Source of the DNA: Streptomyces sp. 1331.2
GTDB lineage: Bacteria > Actinomycetota > Actinomycetes > Streptomycetales > Streptomycetaceae
Assembly: GCF_900199205.1 (NCBI RefSeq)
Contig: NZ_OBMJ01000002.1
Location: 372,001 to 436,000 of the forward strand
Reading direction: 5' to 3'
Length of the DNA: 64,000 nt
The notes beneath the pieces are model-generated. The model saw nothing but the letters and a program-made list of their open reading frames with translations. It had not been told where the DNA came from and did no database searches. The position numbers and the translations under genes are program-made. Below are positions 35,749 through 44,540 of this stretch, piece by piece. Position 1 is the stretch's first letter. The number at the start of each line of letters is the position of its first letter.

Positions 35749-36530
35749 ATGGTGGACGAGGGTGTCGAGAGAGCCGTGATGACGGTGCTGGGGCCGGTGG
35801 ATGCCCGCGAGCTTGGACTGACACTCATGCACGAGCACCTCTTCATCGACCGGGCCAGGATCCTGCGCGACGACGACTACCACCTGCACGAAATGCCGCT
35901 GGCCGTCCGAGAACTCTCCTCCTTCGTGCAGGCCGGCGGTGCGACCGTCGTGGAGGTGACCAACCACAACCTGGCGCGCGATCCCGACGGCCTGGTCGAG
36001 GTGGCGCGGCGCAGGGGGTCAACATCGTGATGGGCTGCGGCTGGTATCGCGAGCCCTACTACGACCAGGAGTTGTGGACCCGCACGGCCCGGGAACTCGC
36101 CGACGACATCGTGCGCGAGATCCGCGAGGGCGTCGGCGAACACCGGGTACGGTCCGGCATCATCGGGGAGATCGGCACCGACCGGCACTACGTCTCACCG
36201 GTGGAGGAGAAGTCCTTCCGGGCCGCCGCCCGAGCCCACCTGCGCACCGGCCTGACCATCACCACTCACGCCTCCCAGCGCAGGGTCGGCACCGCCCAGC
36301 TCGACCTGCTGGAGGAGGAGGGCGTGGACCCCGGCCGCGTCGTCATCGGCCACTGCGGGCACTACGCCGACACCGAGTACCACGACGCCCTGGCCCGCCG
36401 CGGCTGCTGGGTCCAGTTCGACCTCCTGCCGCGGCTCATGGCGGCCGGCGTCAGCAGCGCGGAGATCGACACCATCCTCGTCGACAACCCGCGCGCGGCA
36501 CTGACCAACCGCCGCATGCCGCACGCCTGA
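35749..36530 (+). pseudogene. phosphotriesterase-family hydrolase, frameshifted and internally deleted
   Basis: The ATG at 35749 begins MVDEGVERAVMTVLGPVDARELGLTLMHEHLFID, with the family HxH metal motif (MHEHL). The frame breaks near 36018 in a G run (five G where six keep the frame) and continues as GVNIVMGCGWYREPYYDQEL, then SGIIGEIGTDRHY and THASQRR, to VVIGHCGHYADTEYH. After ARRGCWVQFD the sequence jumps to LLPRLMAAGVSSAEIDTILVDNPRAAL. About 60-70 residues, which normally include the catalytic HD aspartate, are missing. Even with the frameshift repaired it would be inactive. It is a lactonase-like relic. Confidence 0.75.
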
Positions 36531-36912
36531 CCCACACGACCACCTCTCCGGCGACACCGATCCGGAACCGCTCATCTGGACAGGCCAGTTGAGCGGTTCC
36601 GGTGATCGGCTCAGCTCAGGCCGAATGCGCTTTTGGTGACTGTGTGTGGTGGTGGGGTGGTGGGCCCCTCGGGGGCCGGTTTCCGGGTGTGAATTCTGCC
36701 GGGTGTTCCGTTCGGCTGTTTTGGCGCGTTGGTTGCTGGTGTTGGTCTGAGTTTGGTGGGGATTAACTCGCGAAGCAGGGTGACGAGCTGACGAGGCCGT
36801 CTGGGGCTTGCTCATCAGGACCGCCCGACCTGGCTGATGCAGACTGGGAAGAGGCGCGCCGGCCAACCGCAGGGCGGGTTCCCGTACGGCCGGCTACCCG
36901 AAAGAGGTGATC
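36531..36912. other. no gene seen; G/T-rich spacer
   Basis: No coding sense is visible on either strand. The stretch from 36630 to 36780 is rich in TGGTG/GTGTG runs and is noticeably lower in GC than its neighbours. It includes one short GC hairpin (36663-36677). An AAAGAGG ribosome site for the next gene lies at its end. Confidence 0.6.
36663..36677. terminator. possible short terminator hairpin
   Basis: GGCCCC, a TCG loop and GGGGCC form a perfect 6-bp stem about 130 bases after the phosphotriesterase relic. No clear T-run follows, so termination is only a guess. Confidence 0.3.
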
Positions 36913-37593
36913 ATGGAATTCCTCGTCACGATGACCACCCACGTCCCGGACGGGACCCCGGAGCAGGCTGTCGAGGACATCCGCGCCCGCGAGGCCGCAC
37001 GGGCGCGAGAGCTCGCGACGCAGGGACACCTGCTCCGCCTGTGGCGCCCTCCCCTTCGACCGGGCGAGTGGCGCACCCTCGGGCTCTTCGCTGCCCCCGA
37101 CGGCGGCCGACTGGAGGAGGTCCTGGCCTCCATGCCGCTGCGCATCTGGCGCACCGACGAGGTCACGCCGCTCTCGCCCCACCCGAGCGACCCCGGCCAC
37201 GTCGGCGGCGCCACGACTGCGACGAGCAGCACAGCGGACAACGAGAAGATCCTTCGTGGCATCCTCGACGAGTGGAAGGCGGCCGTCGACGCGCACCAGC
37301 CCGAGCGGGCCGCCTCCTGCTTCGCCGAGGACGCGATCTTCCAGGGCCTCCATCCGTACACCGTCGGTCGCCGCGGCATCGCCGACTACTACGGCTCCCA
37401 GCCGCTCGGGATGACCGCCGACTACCGGATCCTCGAAACCAGGCAGCTGGTCGACGGCGCGGTGCTCGGCTACACGAGTGTCGACTTCTCGTTCACCGAC
37501 CGGCCGACGCTCACGGTGAACCTGAGCCTGGTGGTCAAGCGGGCGGCCGACCGCTGGTACATCAGCCACTACCAGGTGTCCAAGCTCGGTTGA
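36913..37593 (+). CDS. muconolactone-isomerase-like / SnoaL-like fusion protein
   Basis: This is a 226-residue two-domain protein. Residues 1-95 resemble muconolactone delta-isomerase (MEFLVTMTTHVPDGT, then LATQGHLLRLWRPP, LGLFAAPDGGRLEEVLASMPLRIWRTDEVTPLSPHPSDP). Residues 110-226 are an NTF2-like SnoaL/SgcJ-type cone (ILRGILDEWKAAVDAHQPERAASCFAEDAIFQGLHPYTVGRRGIADYY, then LSLVVKRAADRWYISHYQVSKL). AAAGAGG precedes ATG 36913. Both halves are small alpha-beta barrels for cyclic or aromatic ligands. The fusion suggests one multistep or binding protein. The substrate is unknown. The gene stands alone between decayed regions. Confidence 0.75.
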   Translation: MEFLVTMTTHVPDGTPEQAVEDIRAREAARARELATQGHLLRLWRPPLRPGEWRTLGLFAAPDGGRLEEVLASMPLRIWRTDEVTPLSPHPSDPGHVGGATTATSSTADNEKILRGILDEWKAAVDAHQPERAASCFAEDAIFQGLHPYTVGRRGIADYYGSQPLGMTADYRILETRQLVDGAVLGYTSVDFSFTDRPTLTVNLSLVVKRAADRWYISHYQVSKLG

Positions 37594-38385
37594 CGGTGAC
37601 CCGGCAGGCCGCCGCCACGCTCGCCCTCTCAGGGGATTCCGATCCCGGCCACCTGCGCCACGTGGTCCGAGAGGAAGGTCGTGCCGCCCGACGGCATCGC
37701 AACCGGCTCAGTGAAGATGCGGTCGGTTCCGATGACCGGCCAGCGATCTGGGTGACGTGGACGAGCAGACAGTCGACCCGGTACGCCGTTGCACCGGCAG
37801 GCGGCAGCTCGGCGTGGAAGGTGGGCAGGTCCTCCGCGGCGAACGGGGTCCCGCCACGTGCCGGCGTCCGTCATCGCCTCGTACAGGGTGGACCCGCCGG
37901 CGGAGGGCGGTGAGCCACGAGAAGTGCGCTCCACCGCCCACCGCTTGGGCTGGACCTGGAAGCCGCGCTCCCATGCGATCGACTCGTCGCGTGCCTGGTC
38001 GTAGCGGACGCGGGTGCCGCGGCACCCCGTGGTCTCCACCACCCGGTAGGTCTCCTCGGTGATACCGAGCCGCTGCGCCACATCGGCACGGCTGGGCCCG
38101 GCGGTGGATCCGGCGCTCGTGTTCGACGGTGCACAGGTCGGCCCGGGTGACGCCGACGGCGCCTGGGGCGGTGCGCCCATGCCCGGGCCGAACCTCGGTG
38201 TTGGAGTTCAGGTTCGGCCCGTCAAAGACGTTGGCAGGCTGCGGTTGCGGCATGGCAGGATCGCAACTCGCGAAACCTGACGTGATTTAGCGACCTGGTC
38301 GGGAGGGGCGTCCGCGTCTGCATGTCCAAGTTGCGGGCTTCCCAGTGGATCTGCGATCAGAGCCAAGCCAAGGAGTGATGGACTG
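37594..38385. other. degenerate region with transposase debris
   Basis: There is no intact gene. On the minus strand, scraps of coding sense in different frames can be followed, including a transposase C-terminal piece (listed separately) and a segment reading FAAEDLPTFHAELPPAGATAYRVD whose family I do not recognise. The last 20 bases carry the AAGGAG site of the next gene. Confidence 0.5.
37880..37985 (-). pseudogene. IS5/IS4-type transposase C-terminal fragment
   Basis: The minus strand reads AWERGFQVQPKRWAVERT and, after a one-base shift, HFSWLTALRRR. This is the RRWVVERTFSWL signature at the end of many IS5-family transposases. Nothing else of the element is left. Confidence 0.5.
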
Positions 38386-39075
38386 ATGCGCGTCGTTCTC
38401 TTCCAGCCTCCAGTGTTCAGGCGGGAGACTCCGGCCGCTTCGCTGGCTGAGGCCCTGGAAGTGCCGCAGGTCCACTTCGGCGATCTCATGCGCGCTCACC
38501 TCTCCCAGGGCACCGAGCTGGGAATCCGAGCTGCCGAGATCATCAACTCCGGCAGGCTGTTTCCCGACGAGATCATCACCGCGATCATCCGGGACCACCT
38601 GCTCCGGGTGACCGATGCGGGTTTCCTCCTCGTTGGATACCCGCACAGCGTCGCCTTGGCGCTCGCACTGGATGAGTTGCTCCGCGAGCTCGACAAGCCC
38701 CTGGACAACGTTCTGCACCTGCATCTTCCCGGGGAGGAGAAGGAGCGCCACGTCCGTCGCCTGGCGGGCCGCCGCCTCTGCCGCAACGACCAGACCCACG
38801 TCTTCGAGCCATCGCTGGATCATCCCCTCGTCGAGGACGTCTGCAACGTCTGCGGCGGTGAGCTCTATCAACGCGGGAACGACAACGAAAACAGCATCCG
38901 CGGTCGGTTCAGGTCCCACGAGGCGATGCTGGAACCCATCACCCAGCACTACGCCAGGCAGCATCTCCTCGTCACGGTCGAGGCTGTCGGCACGTTCGAC
39001 GAGATAACCAGGAGCGGGCTCACAGCGCTCCGGAAGCACGGCCCCCGGCCCTACTCGGGGCCGGCGACGTCCTAG
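38386..39075 (+). CDS. adenylate-kinase-like protein with degenerate P-loop
   Basis: This 229-residue protein has the layout of bacterial adenylate kinase. It has an AMP-binding region (HFGDLMRAHLSQGTELGIRAAEIINSGRLFPDEI) and a zinc-type LID (RRLCRNDQTHVFE, then VCNVCGGELYQRGNDNENSIRGRF). The N-terminal Walker A GxPGxGKGT is replaced by LFQPPVFRRETPA, with no glycine-rich loop and no lysine. The DGFPRT motif has become VGYPHS, losing its arginine. ATP phosphoryl transfer is therefore unlikely. It may bind nucleotides or zinc as a regulator. The ATG at 38386 lies 10 bases after AAGGAG. Gene and codon pattern look intact, so it is not obviously a pseudogene. Confidence 0.75.
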   Translation: MRVVLFQPPVFRRETPAASLAEALEVPQVHFGDLMRAHLSQGTELGIRAAEIINSGRLFPDEIITAIIRDHLLRVTDAGFLLVGYPHSVALALALDELLRELDKPLDNVLHLHLPGEEKERHVRRLAGRRLCRNDQTHVFEPSLDHPLVEDVCNVCGGELYQRGNDNENSIRGRFRSHEAMLEPITQHYARQHLLVTVEAVGTFDEITRSGLTALRKHGPRPYSGPATS

Positions 39076-39373
39076 TACTCCAGCAGGACTTCGACGTTTT
39101 GCCTGGTCAGAGGCTGCGTGGTGCAGTGTGGTGGGCTGATGCTTCATCAGGGGCGGTCTTCATGGGTCGCCCCTCGATCGTGTGCAGTCGGCGTTGGTAG
39201 CGGCAGTGGCGGCCGACGGCCTGGCGTTGTCGGCGCCGGATGGGCCGGTTCAAGGCCTCAGCGCGGGGCGTGCGGCGTGGGGGATGCGGAGCCTGGTCTC
39301 ATGGCCGGCCACGCGCGGTACCAGGAGCGAAGCGCTTGACCCTCACGTGGCGTGATGCCGCATAGTCGCCGAC
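39076..39373. other. no gene seen
   Basis: There is no convincing coding sense on either strand and no strong inverted repeat. The sequence TAGTACTCCAGCAGGACTT just after the upstream stop resembles ends left by insertion elements, but I could not define an element. Confidence 0.4.
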
Positions 39374-40495
39374 GTGGAAGAGCACGAGCACCTGACCGTT
39401 GGACGTGTGGCCGAGTTGGCCGCCGTGAGCGTTCGCACCCTGCACCACTATGACGAGATCGGCCTCGTCCAGCCGTCCGCGCGGACCAGCGCCGGGTACC
39501 GGGCCTACTCGGCGGGCGACGTGGAGCGCCTGCGGGAGGTGCTCGCTTTCCGGCGGCTCGGCTTCGGGTTGCGCGAGATCGCGGATCTGGTGGACGACCC
39601 GGCCACCAACGCGGTTGCGCGCCTGCACCGGCTGCGCGGCCTGCTGGTGGAACAGCAGGACCGCACTGCCGTCATCGTGGCGGCCATTGACAAGGAACTG
39701 GAGGAACGGGCCATGGGGATCAGGGCGACGCCGGAGGACCAACTGAAGGTGTTCGGCGCGCAGTTGTACGAAGCAATCGGGACCGCCTACCCGGCGACCC
39801 GGCGCACCGAGCCGCGGATCGCCGCGAGGATCTGGGAGGCGCTCGGCGACGCGCGGACGGTACTGAACATCGGGGCCGGCACCGGCTCCTACGAGCCCCC
39901 GGACCGTGAGGTCACGGCGGTGGAACCGTCGGCGGTGATGCGGGCGCAACGTCCCGCGGGCGCGGCGCCGTGCGTGGCCGCCAGTGCGGAGCGCCTGCCG
40001 TTCGCTGACCAGTCTTTCGACGCCGCGATGGCGGTCAGCACCGTTCACCACTGGCCGGACCCGATCGCCGGGCTGCGCGAGATGCGGCGGGTGGCCCGGC
40101 GCGTGGTGGTGTTCACGTACGACGCCAGTACGACCGGCTGGCTTCAACGGTTCTGGCTCACCCGCGACTACCTGCCCGAATTCGCTGACCTTCTCGCCAA
40201 CTGGCCCTCACTGGCCGACATGACCCGCGCGATCGGGGGCCGCGCGGAGCCGGTGCTCGTACCATGGGACTGCGCCGACGGCTTCTTCGAGGCCCACTGG
40301 CGTCGGCCCGAGGCGTACCTGGACGAACACGTGCGCCGCGCGGTGTCGGTGTGGACCCGAGTCGGCCCGGAGGCCGAGCAGCGGGCGGTGAACATGCTCC
40401 GCGCCGACCTCGCCTCGGGCCGGTGGGCCGAGCGCAACCGCGACCTCGTCGCCCTCGACGCGGCCGAGCTCGGCCTTCGCCTGCTCGTCGCCTGA
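39374..40495 (+). CDS. MerR-type regulator fused to a SAM methyltransferase domain
   Basis: This is a 373-residue protein with start GTG 39374. Residues 5-110 form a complete MerR head (LTVGRVAELAAVSVRTLHHYDEIGLVQPSARTSAGYRAYSAGDVERLREVLAFRRLGFGLREIADLVDD) with the dimerisation helix. Residues 115-125 (MGIRATPEDQLKVFG) keep the linker normally followed by a TipAS ligand domain. From about 150 on, a class I methyltransferase replaces that domain (VLNIGAGTGSYE, then VTAVEPSAVM, SAERLPFADQSFDAAMAVSTVHHWPDP). The frame is continuous across the junction. It may be a ligand-sensing regulator that binds SAM or a substrate, or a bifunctional enzyme. It abuts an IS21 relic directly at its 3' end. Confidence 0.85.
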   Translation: MEEHEHLTVGRVAELAAVSVRTLHHYDEIGLVQPSARTSAGYRAYSAGDVERLREVLAFRRLGFGLREIADLVDDPATNAVARLHRLRGLLVEQQDRTAVIVAAIDKELEERAMGIRATPEDQLKVFGAQLYEAIGTAYPATRRTEPRIAARIWEALGDARTVLNIGAGTGSYEPPDREVTAVEPSAVMRAQRPAGAAPCVAASAERLPFADQSFDAAMAVSTVHHWPDPIAGLREMRRVARRVVVFTYDASTTGWLQRFWLTRDYLPEFADLLANWPSLADMTRAIGGRAEPVLVPWDCADGFFEAHWRRPEAYLDEHVRRAVSVWTRVGPEAEQRAVNMLRADLASGRWAERNRDLVALDAAELGLRLLVA

Positions 40496-40500
40496 GCGCG

Positions 40501-40938
40501 ACCGCCCTCGACCAGGCCCGCTCCGCCGGGAAGTTCACCCCGGTCCACGACGCCTGGTGGGCCGCGGCGGTCAGGGCCCACGGCGACGCCGAGGGCACCC
40601 GGGCGCTGATCGAGGTGCTGCTGCTGGGCCGCCACCTCACGCACGAGCACATCGTTGCTGGCCTGGCCACCGCACTGCGGGCGGGGGCACTGACCGCGGA
40701 CGCGGTCGCTCTGGAGGCCCGCAAGGCCGCCCAGGTCGAGGACGAGCCCGCCGTCGAGGTCCCGGCCCCGAGGCCGGTTGCCGGGCCGGGGGCCGGGACG
40801 GTGACGTTCCTGCACGAGTGGAGGCTCAACCACCTTCCGCAGGACACCAGGCCGCTGCCCTCGGTCAGCCACTACGACCAGTTGCTCCGACACCGCCGCG
40901 CCGGCGGCGGTGACCTGCGAGAGGGAGAAGCCCCATGA
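40501..40938 (+). pseudogene. IS21-family transposase IstA, C-terminal fragment
   Basis: The frame reads DQARSAGKFTPVHDAWWAAAVRAHGDAEGTRALIEVLLLGRHL and ends RPLPSVSHYDQLLRHRRAG, the tail of IstA-type (IS21) transposases. The integrase core upstream is gone and is replaced by the MerR-methyltransferase gene. The stop overlaps the istB start in the ATGA arrangement normal for IS21. Confidence 0.8.
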
Positions 40939-41739
40939 CCGCCATGCTGCCCCGCCAGCGGAACCTGACCGAACAGGCCGCGACCACGGCCATCGACACG
41001 GCCTGCCGGCTGCTGCGGCTGCCATCGATCCGAGGCGAGTTCGCCGAGATCGCCGACCGGGCGGTCAAGGACCAGATGACCTACCGCGGCTTCCTCGCCG
41101 AGCTGCTGATGGCCGAGTGCGACGACCGGGGCCGGCGCCGTTCGGAGCGGTGGATCAAGGCCGCCGGGTTCCCCCCGCGACAAGTCGCTGCGGACCTTCG
41201 ACTTCGACGCCAACCCCAACATCGACCCCGCCGTGATCAACACCCTCGCCAGCTGCGAGTGGATCAAGAAGAGCCAGCCGCTCTGCCTGATCGGCGACTC
41301 CGGCACCGGCAAGTCCCACATGCTCATCGCCCTGGGCACCGAGGCCGCCATGCAGGGCTACCGCGTTCGCTACACGCTCGCCACGAAGCTGGTGAACGAG
41401 CTGGTGGAGGCCGCCGACGAGAAGCAGCTGAACAAGACCATCGCCCGCTACGGCCGCGTCGACCTGCTCTGCATCGACGAACTCGGCTACATGGAACTCG
41501 ACCGCCGCGGCGCCGAACTGCTCTTCCAGGTCCTCACCGAACGCGAGGAGAAGAACAGCGTCGCCATCGCCTCCAACGAGTCGTTCGGCGGCTGGACCAA
41601 GACCTTCACCGACCCCCGCCTCTGCGCGGCCATCGTCGACCGCCTCACCTTCAACGGCATCATCATCGAGACCGGCACCGACTCCTACCGCCTCGCCAGC
41701 ACCCGTGCCCGAGCCGAAGCACCCGCCAAGACAGGCTGA
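40935..41739 (+). mobile_element. istB: IS21-family IstB ATPase gene, frameshifted
   Basis: This gene reads as the AAA+ helper of IS21 transposition. Residues 1-85 are in one frame (LRLPSIRGEFAEIADRAVKDQMTYRGFLAELLMAECDDRGRRRSERWIKAAGFP). The rest is in the next frame (RDKSLRTFDFDANPNIDPAVINTLASCEWI), with Walker A GDSGTGKSH and Walker B LLCIDELGY. The break lies in a C6 run at about 41172-41178; five C would restore a continuous protein. With istA truncated, the element cannot move on its own. No terminal inverted repeats were located. Confidence 0.85.
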
Positions 41740-41790
41740 CCGGAGCCCCTGCGCTGGTCCGCTGCCCACAGGGCAGTGGACCAGCAAGCC

Positions 41791-42339
41791 TCATGACCTG
41801 TTGATTCCGAGTGCGAACGACGCACGTTCCTGCCACTTCGTGCCGTCGTGCACGATGAGCTCGACCGACGAGATGCGAGAAGTGAACTGGAGCTTGCCGG
41901 CGAGGTCAGCCTCGATCTCCTCTATGACGGCTTCCTCCTGACCTTGAGCGATGGTCAGGTGCGGCAGGATCTCGGTGAATCGACCCTCGTATGGCGGAGC
42001 CTCAGGCCAACGATCAGTGATCGCCTCCGTGAGCTGCCGCAACGGCGTGTCGGGGTCCGGAACGAGATACAGCGCTTCCGGGAACCGCCCACATCTCTCG
42101 AACCGCAGGTCGAAGGTCGGGTGGCTTCCCAGCACGTCTGCGAGCGCAGAATGGACGAGCGCATCTATTCGACTCTCGTCAAGGAACGGGAAGAGCACGG
42201 TGACATGTGCTGGAACCCCGGCCTGGGCTGAGGGGTCGAACCGCTCACGCCACCCGCCGACGAACGGCTCTGCCTCCGGGATCCGAACGATAAGTCCCGT
42301 TTGGCCCGTCTTAAACGTGCTGGTGCTGTCATCTGCCAT
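41791..42339 (-). CDS. 2H phosphoesterase (2'-5' RNA ligase family)
   Basis: This 182-residue protein has the two HxT motifs of the 2H superfamily: AHVTVLFPF and PHLTIAQG, about 80 residues apart, within a tandem beta-alpha-beta layout. Members act on 2'-5' or cyclic phosphodiesters of RNA or nucleotides. I take ATG 42339 (MADDSTS) as the start. A 7-bp-arm palindrome (42339-42356) lies directly on the upstream side of that codon. In-frame GTG 42357 is an alternative start that would translate through the palindrome. It has no operon partner. Confidence 0.82.
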   Translation of the reverse strand: MADDSTSTFKTGQTGLIVRIPEAEPFVGGWRERFDPSAQAGVPAHVTVLFPFLDESRIDALVHSALADVLGSHPTFDLRFERCGRFPEALYLVPDPDTPLRQLTEAITDRWPEAPPYEGRFTEILPHLTIAQGQEEAVIEEIEADLAGKLQFTSRISSVELIVHDGTKWQERASFALGINRS

Positions 42340-42356
42340 GACACCGCATGGTGTCA
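42339..42356. promoter_or_regulatory. palindrome overlapping the 2H gene start
   Basis: TGACACC, GCAT and GGTGTCA form a perfect 7-bp inverted repeat with a 4-base centre. It ends exactly at the first base of the assumed start codon (minus strand). It could be an operator or, in the mRNA, a hairpin that hides the start. Confidence 0.5.
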
Positions 42357-42574
42357 CCTCTGCCGCACGCGGCACGGCTCCTTTTTCAGTGAACGATCAC
42401 GGCCGGCTCCGCTCCGGCCAGCAGGAGACCATCGCGGAGGCAACGGTGCCGTCATTTCCCGTGAACATCCAGGGTGCAGATGATCACTGAACGCTGCCGG
42501 AACCCATGAACAAACGCTGTCGGTTGAAGTGAACGAAGCCAGTCAGACCACGCCCACCTGGCGCGGGTGATCGC

Positions 42575-42720
42575 ATGGACGCTCAGATCACACCGTTCCT
42601 CGAGCGGATCGACGCACGCGCGCGGGAGCTCGCTACCACTGTGGACCAGCTCCGCACGCAGACGACGAGCTCACCGCGCGCCTGCGTGAACTCGACGAGG
42701 AGATGGAGACCTGGCGGTGA
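42575..42720 (+). pseudogene. short coiled-coil ORF, frameshifted
   Basis: The ATG at 42575 gives FLERIDARARELATTVDQLRTQT. After a one-base shift near 42660 it continues DELTARLRELDEEMETWR to a TGA at 42718-42720. The product would be about 48 residues, a charged helix of coiled-coil type. It overlaps the next ORF by 4 bases (GTGA). Such pairs often accompany mobile elements in Streptomyces (inference). Confidence 0.45.
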
Positions 42721-43031
42721 CCCGCAAGACGCTTCTCGCCCTACCGCCGATTGCTCCGGAGCCGGCCGAGGAGCCGCCCGTCCTGCCGGACCACCCGGCC
42801 TACCAGCAGATCCTCACCGTCTTCGCCGACGCCGCCGGGCCGATGCGCGCCCGCGACCTATGCGAGCGCCTCGACCTCGCCATCATGCCGAAGAACATCG
42901 AGAGTACCCGGCACAAGCTCAAGCGCCTGGTCAGCCTCGGCGTCCTCGCCGAGCCCGAAGCCGGCTTGTTCGCCCTGCACTGCCCGAGCAACTCCGCACC
43001 ACCAGCCCACCTGACCAGGGCCGACCGTTGA
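42717..43031 (+). CDS. small winged-helix-like protein
   Basis: This 104-residue protein starts at GTG 42717, overlapping the preceding short ORF. The core (HPAYQQILTVFADAAGPMRARDLCERLDLAIMPKNIESTRHKLKRLVSLGVLAEPEAGLFAL) reads as a winged helix-turn-helix with a recognition helix around KNIESTRHKLKRL. Both ends are proline-rich and disordered. The context of coupled short ORFs among IS debris suggests a mobile-element accessory protein. I do not recognise a named family. Confidence 0.55.
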   Translation: MTRKTLLALPPIAPEPAEEPPVLPDHPAYQQILTVFADAAGPMRARDLCERLDLAIMPKNIESTRHKLKRLVSLGVLAEPEAGLFALHCPSNSAPPAHLTRADR

Positions 43032-43223
43032 ATCGGGCTGGCGCCCCGCCCACGGGCGTCACCGTGCTTCCCCGGCCGCCCCGAACCTCGCCGCGCCCAG
43101 CCCCAAGCGCGAGCGCAAGCCCTTCCAGCTGACGTCGGGGCCGCTCCGAAACCCCTTGGACGGCACGGGGACTGCCTTGCTGAAATGGGAGACGGCCGCT
43201 GTTGGAGTCGAAGGGATGCGCCG

Positions 43224-43370
43224 ATGACCGAGATCAGGCTGCAGCCGTCGGTCCGCGACCTGACCCACGCGGACCTGCCGTCCTGCGGGTGGGCCGGCGA
43301 CGCCCTGCACGTGCGTCAGCTCGCCGACCAGATCCGCCGCGCCGAGGCCGGCGAGATCGACTACCGCGCT
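43224..43370 (+). pseudogene. GNAT acetyltransferase N-terminal fragment
   Basis: The ATG at 43224, after AAGGG, gives IRLQPSVRDLTHADLPSCGWAGDALHVRQLADQIRRAEAGEIDY, the first strand and helices of a GNAT N-acetyltransferase. The homology stops abruptly at about 43365, where serine-hydrolase sequence begins in another frame. The acetyl-CoA binding part is absent. Confidence 0.55.
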
Positions 43371-43371
43371 G

Positions 43372-44540
43372 ATGCGCCTGGTCGCGGAGGGAAGGGTGGA
43401 CCTGGATGCCCCGGTGCGGCGCTACGTCCCCGAGCTGAAGCTCGCCGATGAGCGGGCCGCAGCGCAGATCACCGTCCTGAACCTGCTCAACCACACCGCA
43501 GGCATGGACTGGAACCTGGTCGACGACGGCAAGGGCGACGGCTCCCTGGCCGGGCTCGTGGCGAAGCTGCCCCAGCTGCCGCTGGTCGCACCGCCCGGTG
43601 CCCGCGCGTCGTACAGCCAGGCCGGATACGACCTGGCCGGACGGGTCATCGAGAAGGTCACAGGCCTGCCCTTCGAGCAGGCCATGGCCTCACTCGTCCT
43701 GGAGCCGGTAGGCCTGTCGGACACCGTGTACGGTCTGGCCGAGGTGATGGTCCGCAAGTTCGCGGTGGGCTACAACCGAGGCGAGGACGGCGAACTGCGC
43801 CCCGCCCGCCCGTGGGGGGCCTTCAAGGAGGGCGCGCGCGCCGACAACCCCGGTGGCGGCCTCGCCTCCTCGGTGAGCGATCTGCTGCGCTGGGCGCGAT
43901 TCCAACTCGGCGATGGTGACGGCGTGTTGCCCGCCTCGGCGTTGCATCGCATGCGGGAGCAGACAGTCACGCTGCGCGCCAGCACGCTCGGCGACGGCTT
44001 GGGCATCTGCTGGTTCCTGAACGACCTGGACGGCATTCTCGGGATCGGGCACGGCGGCTCGGGTAACGGCCAGTTCGCCGAGCTGCTCATCGTGCCGGAA
44101 CGCAACTTCGCGGTGGTCTGCCTGGCCAACGCCGGGCCGAACGGCCCTTCAACCAGTCCGTCGTGAAGTGGGCGCTGGAGCACTACCTAGGCGTCGTCGA
44201 GCAGGCAGCGGAGCCGCTCCCGTACGACGAGGAGCGGGCCCGGCAGGTCGTCGGCCACTACGAGATCGACGCCATGAGCCTCGACATCGCCACCGACGGC
44301 ACCCGTCTCACCCTGGCCGTCGATATCAAGCCGGAGATCCGTGAGGCATCGGACGAGGAGATGCCGCCCGGCTACCCGGCCGCAGCCATCGGCTTCCTTC
44401 TCGGCGACCGCGATGAGTACATCGTCACCGAAGGCGGTCGCGAGGGGCAACGCGGCTACTTCTCCCGCGACGACAACGGCGCGGTCATAGGCGTCGATCT
44501 CGCCGGCCGGCTCTTCAACCGGGTCGTGCACGCACCCTGA
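43372..44540 (+). pseudogene. class C beta-lactamase-like serine hydrolase, 5' truncated and frameshifted
   Basis: The sense starts MRLVAEGRVDLDAPVRRYVPELKLADE, the stretch that normally follows the SxxK nucleophile motif, which is lost. The rest is well kept: LLNHTAGM, GARASYSQAGYDLAGRVIEKVTGLPFEQAM (YxN-like position), GGGLASSVSDLLRWARFQLG, and GIGHGGSGNGQFAELLIVPERNFAVVCLANAG (HxG-like). At about 44145 the frame changes within a C run (three C where four fit) and continues NQSVVKWALEHYLG to VIGVDLAGRLFNRVVHAP. Without SxxK the protein cannot be catalytic. Confidence 0.75.

Noticed and set aside
39076-39373. Complete insertion element between the adenylate-kinase-like and MerR-type genes
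   Set aside because: A possible IS-end-like sequence is present, but there is no paired inverted repeat and no transposase sense.
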